Below are positions 30,001 through 32,570 of a DNA stretch of 32,570 nucleotides, in pieces. The notes beneath the pieces are model-generated. The model was not told the DNA's origin. It did no database searches and saw only the letters and a list, made by a program, of their open reading frames with translations. The DNA is taken from positions 1 through 32,570 of the IMG/VR virus record IMGVR_UViG_3300000651_000005. One strand, given 5' to 3'. The stretch's first letter is position 1; each line of letters starts with the position of its first letter. The DNA is from a virus. A program made the translations under genes and the position numbers.

Positions 30001-32570
30001 GAGTGGTGGCGGAGCAGGAAGCAATTTTATTGTATCATCCTTTGATGATACTGGTGCTGGCTATTCATTTAATCCACTTATGACTATTAATCGTAACACT
30101 GGACGTATGCTGCTTAACACAGGTTATACTGTGTTTGGAACAATGGGTACAGGATTTAATATTGGCACTACTAATGGTATGCGCCAATCAATTAACTTTA
30201 CTGGATCAACTTCATTTAGTCCTCTTGCATCATTTAACCAATATGTAGTTAACTCAGATACTATGGCCTATACTGGTCAAGGATTATTCCATTCTGGTAT
30301 CTTTTATAATTTTGGCGGTGCTGGTTATTCTGGTGCACGTGGTGGCATTCTTATAACTTTGACACAGACTGGTCCAGCATCTAATATTGGTGGTGCTGGG
30401 GGACAAGTTTGCTTCCAGGCTGGTGCAATTCTTAATAATACTTGTGGTGGTGTTGCTGGCAATCATTCTGGTAGTGTATTTGGTATCAATATTTATAATC
30501 GACTTGATCCTGGCGCTGCATATGTGCAAGGGTCAAACGGTATGGAAATTGATATTGAAAGTGGAGCAGGTTCAACATATAATACTCAAACTGGTATGAG
30601 TGTCGTTCCAACTACTGGTCATAAATCAGTTCCAATTGTTAATTCTTATGGTTATGTTCTTGCTGGTCAAACAGGAACCATTGGTGTTGATATTGGTCTT
30701 CATTTTAATAGTTGGGCACTACAAGCTGGTAGCACTTTGCTAATGACAGAATGGGCTGGTGATAATCCTACATTTACAATGGGACGCGGATTTGATCTGC
30801 GTGCTCCAACATTTACTAATGATGTTATGGCTACAGCAGGATTTGCTGTTAGTCCTTCTGGCAGAGTGAGAGTGGGCACTGGTTACTTTGATGTAATTGC
30901 AGGTGGTGCTGCACTAAATGTTGATGGTGCTATTTGCACCGCTGGAACACTTACTGCATCTGTGACTACTACATATCCATCAGACGGCAATACATGGCAT
31001 TGCGAAGATCCATATGGCGGTGTTTGGCGCGTTACATTTGCCAATGGCACCAGTAGCATTACTGGTATTACAATGATAGTTGCGCCTACAATTAAAGGAA
31101 CGCCTCCTGCTAATCCAGTAACACTTACGCCACGTGGCAATCTCAAGAGATTTTCTCCTGGTGTTATTACAGCAAATTTAACTTGGGATACCTCTCGCAC
31201 AACTCTAGCGATTCAATCTGCTGGTGGGCCAACTACATTTGGCGGATCAGTAACATTGCCTGCAGGAACTACTGGTCCATTCTTGCCACTTACTGGTGGT
31301 ACAACAACAGGAAATATTCTTAATACACAATCTGGTAATACTATCACACTTGGACAAACAACTGGTAGTTTTATAGGCATTCAGTCATCTTCTAATTTGA
31401 ATGCTTATATTTCTAATGGATCCTCATTTACTGTTCGTGGACCTAATGGTATACTTGCACAAGTTGTAGATGCTACTGGTGGTAGTGCATCAGCTGATTA
31501 TATTAAATTGAATTCATTTTCTTCTGGTGGGCCGTCTATTACAACAAATAGTGGCACTCTTGGACTCACTATTAATCCAGGCACAGGCACCCTTTTTGTA
31601 GGGCCAACAGGTACAGGAACATTGTCCGCCAGGCAGTATACATCGCCCAACAGTACATTTACTGGCGCCTCCAATGCAATTCCACCGGTGTTTCTGTCCA
31701 ACCTCAATCTGGCAGGCACAGTTTCTGGTCAATCCTATGTGAATTACTTGGTTGTCAGCAGCGATACAGCAGATGCTCATTTAGGTGCGAACGGTGGCCT
31801 ATATGATCTTGGCATTGTTCACAATGTTGGTGCAGTTAATGGTGCGCGTGGCACAATCTGGTCACAATTAAATGTCGCAGCAATAACTAATCCAGCACAA
31901 GAAATGACTGGAATCAATTCAACTATTTTCGTTAATGGTAATACGAACGGCGCATTCTGTCAGCCATATTCTAGCAGTGTAGTTGTTAATAGCGGCGGCA
32001 CCGCTGGGAATACAGTGGCTGAATTTATGGTTACAGCGAAGGCTGGTTCAAGTGTTTCTGATAAATGCTTCTTGCAATTTACCTATGGTCCAAATGATGT
32101 GGTGGCCGGATCAGGGCAAGATGCGTGCTTGCGGTTTGCTAGTGCCAATACTATAGGTTCGCCAGGAGCAGGCACCCTTATTTGCGTTGGTAATAATGGT
32201 GAAGGATGGCCAGTTAATACAACGACTGGCACAATTATTGGTGTCAATTTACAGGTTGCTAATCAAGGTGCTGGTCGCAATTTACATTTTATTCCACCAC
32301 AATGTTTTGCTGGTATAGATTTCCGTTCTGTTAATTTTAGTCAAGCTTCTGGTTATGCATTCCGGTCTGGAGGTTTTTCTGTTGATGGCACTGGACAAAT
32401 TTCGTTTGGCAATGCTCGTTTTGGTATCATTGCTGGTGGAGTGTCTCTTGACATTCCTAATCAACGTGTAACAGCTGTTGCTGTTGCTGCAGGTGGTGGT
32501 GGTGGCGGAACTGGCACAAATGACTATTATGTAGGTGATATTCTTATCACAGCAAATGGTGGGCAATATC
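27005..32570 (+). CDS. Giant tail fibre / receptor-binding protein, 3' end missing
   Basis: ATG 27005 starts two bases after the previous stop. The frame stays open to the window end, giving at least 1,855 residues. Residues 1-40 (TQSVRDNFHLAYNEI) resemble baseplate-attachment ends. The fibre repeat (Y/F)LP(I/L)xGGTxxGxxT recurs near 40, 936 and 1427. Residues about 330-720 include a pectate-lyase-like beta-helix. Inserted in it are two tandem CBM5/12-like modules (W428-KPATAYSVGAVV...Y.CDTAGTSG and W488...YQCDTAGVTSS, each ending VRWHWI), suggesting sugar binding. The remainder is Gly/Ser/Thr/Asn-rich beta structure. Octamer copies lie at 27381, 28141 and 32161. Confidence 0.85.
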   Translation, partial: MSNIDYTKPVYGNPTTQSVRDNFHLAYNEITDLQSKTSLAPYLPIAGGTMNGAITLPGDPVSPLQVATKRYVDNLAFGVTGNIPEAPIDGYFYARGHITAGMTWSKDPIFNSAIFGVSPQNVLTIAPGAAAASIISFAQSGTGGYQFGGDILRLTGTGAIGLPRGTTAQRPTATAGDLRYNTTSASLEFVEPGLTALPVPVRIAHAAHTGGLRGFDVTGFGTSTSVIALTDAYSGTTGRTGGAIFDWDGNSLLFDDGTTALRPNSITSGNPGRWIKRVSAGTIAVEDAGAVADYVFPTSGVGEVLGTDNTAALSGACGAVGASGTIHRGGTAQLRAGAYRVTGTLVMPPGSRLRGIQGLPYALSTTTRFNTGSIIVLDGPGARIQMNQGAVLENVRIMRRGMDLAPTSTDTNAYWAARLDEVCAGQQWKPATAYSVGAVVISYNQVYKCDTAGTSGAATSGGPRSQRTTANSITDGSVRWHWINEYTWYRSKPVQVNALMCSGNNVYQCDTAGVTSSTGQGPSATTTAANSVIDGTVRWHWIGQFGMAITTLDYCSLDTVAIVGFAKGIGSLTGMGMRNVWVDAIHCVDVCNSGDLTVMERVLCRAQYIATGDIRRRPGYGIYLHDRMDGITLTTCGVQLWAIAYCLSNVWPTMRDCGAETDSTTNGDTCIQLLGTITGGQFVNCYVLGCIGWHVAATDYNHNPNTVAGWVVGTSQLEIIGGWWGTYPASSGVGSGMWGNPTIFYIEGQARVSVRGGIVNQQGQIVIQAPATTDTQNYFWTFRDMTILSANILTYADLATIDSSVAPYIHFSNIWHAERNRILVAPDHNDTIAVVSSPVSAGTYAIPNGTKWVHIDNSSTLASYTLTLPAVPIDQQIVEITADSAVTALTLSPSAGQALGPSVPSTISAGGTLRVRWFAFENQWKYTGESNGPYLPLIGGTVTGATTFNGATTVNNQFVVSTNTGPAFRLSGAAGGYRTIRLDTANSPRFSLGLDNVAESGGGAGSNFIVSSFDDTGAGYSFNPLMTINRNTGRMLLNTGYTVFGTMGTGFNIGTTNGMRQSINFTGSTSFSPLASFNQYVVNSDTMAYTGQGLFHSGIFYNFGGAGYSGARGGILITLTQTGPASNIGGAGGQVCFQAGAILNNTCGGVAGNHSGSVFGINIYNRLDPGAAYVQGSNGMEIDIESGAGSTYNTQTGMSVVPTTGHKSVPIVNSYGYVLAGQTGTIGVDIGLHFNSWALQAGSTLLMTEWAGDNPTFTMGRGFDLRAPTFTNDVMATAGFAVSPSGRVRVGTGYFDVIAGGAALNVDGAICTAGTLTASVTTTYPSDGNTWHCEDPYGGVWRVTFANGTSSITGITMIVAPTIKGTPPANPVTLTPRGNLKRFSPGVITANLTWDTSRTTLAIQSAGGPTTFGGSVTLPAGTTGPFLPLTGGTTTGNILNTQSGNTITLGQTTGSFIGIQSSSNLNAYISNGSSFTVRGPNGILAQVVDATGGSASADYIKLNSFSSGGPSITTNSGTLGLTINPGTGTLFVGPTGTGTLSARQYTSPNSTFTGASNAIPPVFLSNLNLAGTVSGQSYVNYLVVSSDTADAHLGANGGLYDLGIVHNVGAVNGARGTIWSQLNVAAITNPAQEMTGINSTIFVNGNTNGAFCQPYSSSVVVNSGGTAGNTVAEFMVTAKAGSSVSDKCFLQFTYGPNDVVAGSGQDACLRFASANTIGSPGAGTLICVGNNGEGWPVNTTTGTIIGVNLQVANQGAGRNLHFIPPQCFAGIDFRSVNFSQASGYAFRSGGFSVDGTGQISFGNARFGIIAGGVSLDIPNQRVTAVAVAAGGGGGGTGTNDYYVGDILITANGGQY

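Larger units (their letters stand above)
34..32168. repeat. Dispersed strand-polarised octamer GCCAGGAG / CTCCTGGC (28 copies)
   Basis: Reading both strands by eye gives 28 exact copies. CTCCTGGC on + begins at 34, 1336, 1769, 2650, 3736, 4017, 4937, 5358, 5759, 11692, 21396 and 27381. GCCAGGAG on + begins at 1344, 2671, 6397, 6727, 9173, 11837, 12087, 14235, 17912, 19784, 22625, 23943, 25070, 26118, 28141 and 32161. Most are extended to CGCCAGGAG or GGCCAGGAG. Near-matches keeping CCAGGAG are at 2354, 5039, 6451, 8048, 12550 and 13157; CTCCTGG near-matches are at 11522, 17774, 28047 and 31155. Composition predicts fewer than one copy of a six-G/C octamer in AT-rich DNA of this length. Copies lie in different reading frames and in non-coding DNA. 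Orientation changes between 5766 and 6397. A few right-hand copies double as ribosome binding sites (14235, 19784), but the left-hand copies have the opposite sense in genes transcribed the same way. Function is inferred only. Confidence 0.85.

Noticed and set aside
22-30864. Second octamer family CTTCTGGC / GCCAGAAG, about 14 copies
   Set aside because: It shows no strand polarity, and many copies encode common Pro-Ser-Gly type codons (CCT TCT GGC). It may be a one-base relative of the main octamer but the case is weak.
34-32168. Octamer explained as ribosome binding sites because it contains AGGAG
   Set aside because: Only a few copies precede start codons; most are inside genes, and the left-arm copies have the anti-sense orientation relative to the mRNA.

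Overview
The window is about 32.6 kb of a contractile-tailed (myovirus-type) double-stranded DNA bacteriophage genome. It carries a replication module followed by an almost complete virion module. The evidence is an uninterrupted rightward run of terminase, portal, MuF-type head protein, DUF2213 protease/scaffold, DUF2184 capsid, neck proteins, DUF3383 sheath, DUF3277 tube, frameshifted tail chaperones, tape measure, and a Dit-like/plug/hub/spike/gp25/J/DUF2612 baseplate. This gene set and order is known from small myoviruses such as the Acinetobacter AP22 type and cyanophage Pam3. No host marker, tRNA or lysis gene is visible, so the host cannot be named. The right end stops inside a very long tail-fibre gene.

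Layout. (1) 1-3.5 kb, left module: a leftward gene with a degenerate GIY-YIG-like sequence and a histone-like tail (51-512); 1.18 kb of GC-richer, hairpin-rich DNA without a convincing gene (513-1695), ending in a 12/18-bp iteron array with an embedded sigma70-like promoter; then three rightward genes of unknown function, a good terminator (3065-3100) and a lone leftward gene (3214-3492). (2) 3.5-6.9 kb, replication: a candidate promoter, AEP-type primase, VapE-type SF3 helicase, a region of inverted repeats and CGGTTA repeats, a tiny basic ORF and a VRR-NUC-like nuclease. (3) 6.95-8.15 kb: a right-handed beta-helix protein in an unexpected place between replication and packaging. (4) 8.2-15.2 kb, packaging and head, including a TerS gene that seems to start at AUU and a scaffold nested in frame inside the protease gene. 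(5) 15.2-19.8 kb, connector and tail shaft, with a -1 frameshift in the tail chaperone gene. (6) 19.8-27 kb, tape measure and baseplate. (7) 27-32.57 kb, a fibre of more than 1,855 residues.

The most striking signal is not a gene. The octamer GCCAGGAG/CTCCTGGC occurs 28 times, where less than one copy is expected by a rough base-composition estimate. It lies in several reading frames, forces GC-rich codons into AT-rich genes, and is strand-polarised. Left of about 6 kb it reads CTCCTGGC on the + strand (9 of 11 copies; the two exceptions are arms of inverted pairs). Right of about 6.4 kb it reads GCCAGGAG (14 of 17). The switch falls on the repeat-rich stretch just after the helicase gene, although genes on both sides of it run rightward. 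This looks like a Chi-, KOPS- or packaging-like orienting sequence diverging from a replication origin, and is the leading candidate for an undescribed system here.

Most genes overlap by 1-8 bases or are a few bases apart, so primase-helicase, and terminase through fibre, probably form long polycistronic units. Internal rightward terminators are not evident after 3.1 kb.
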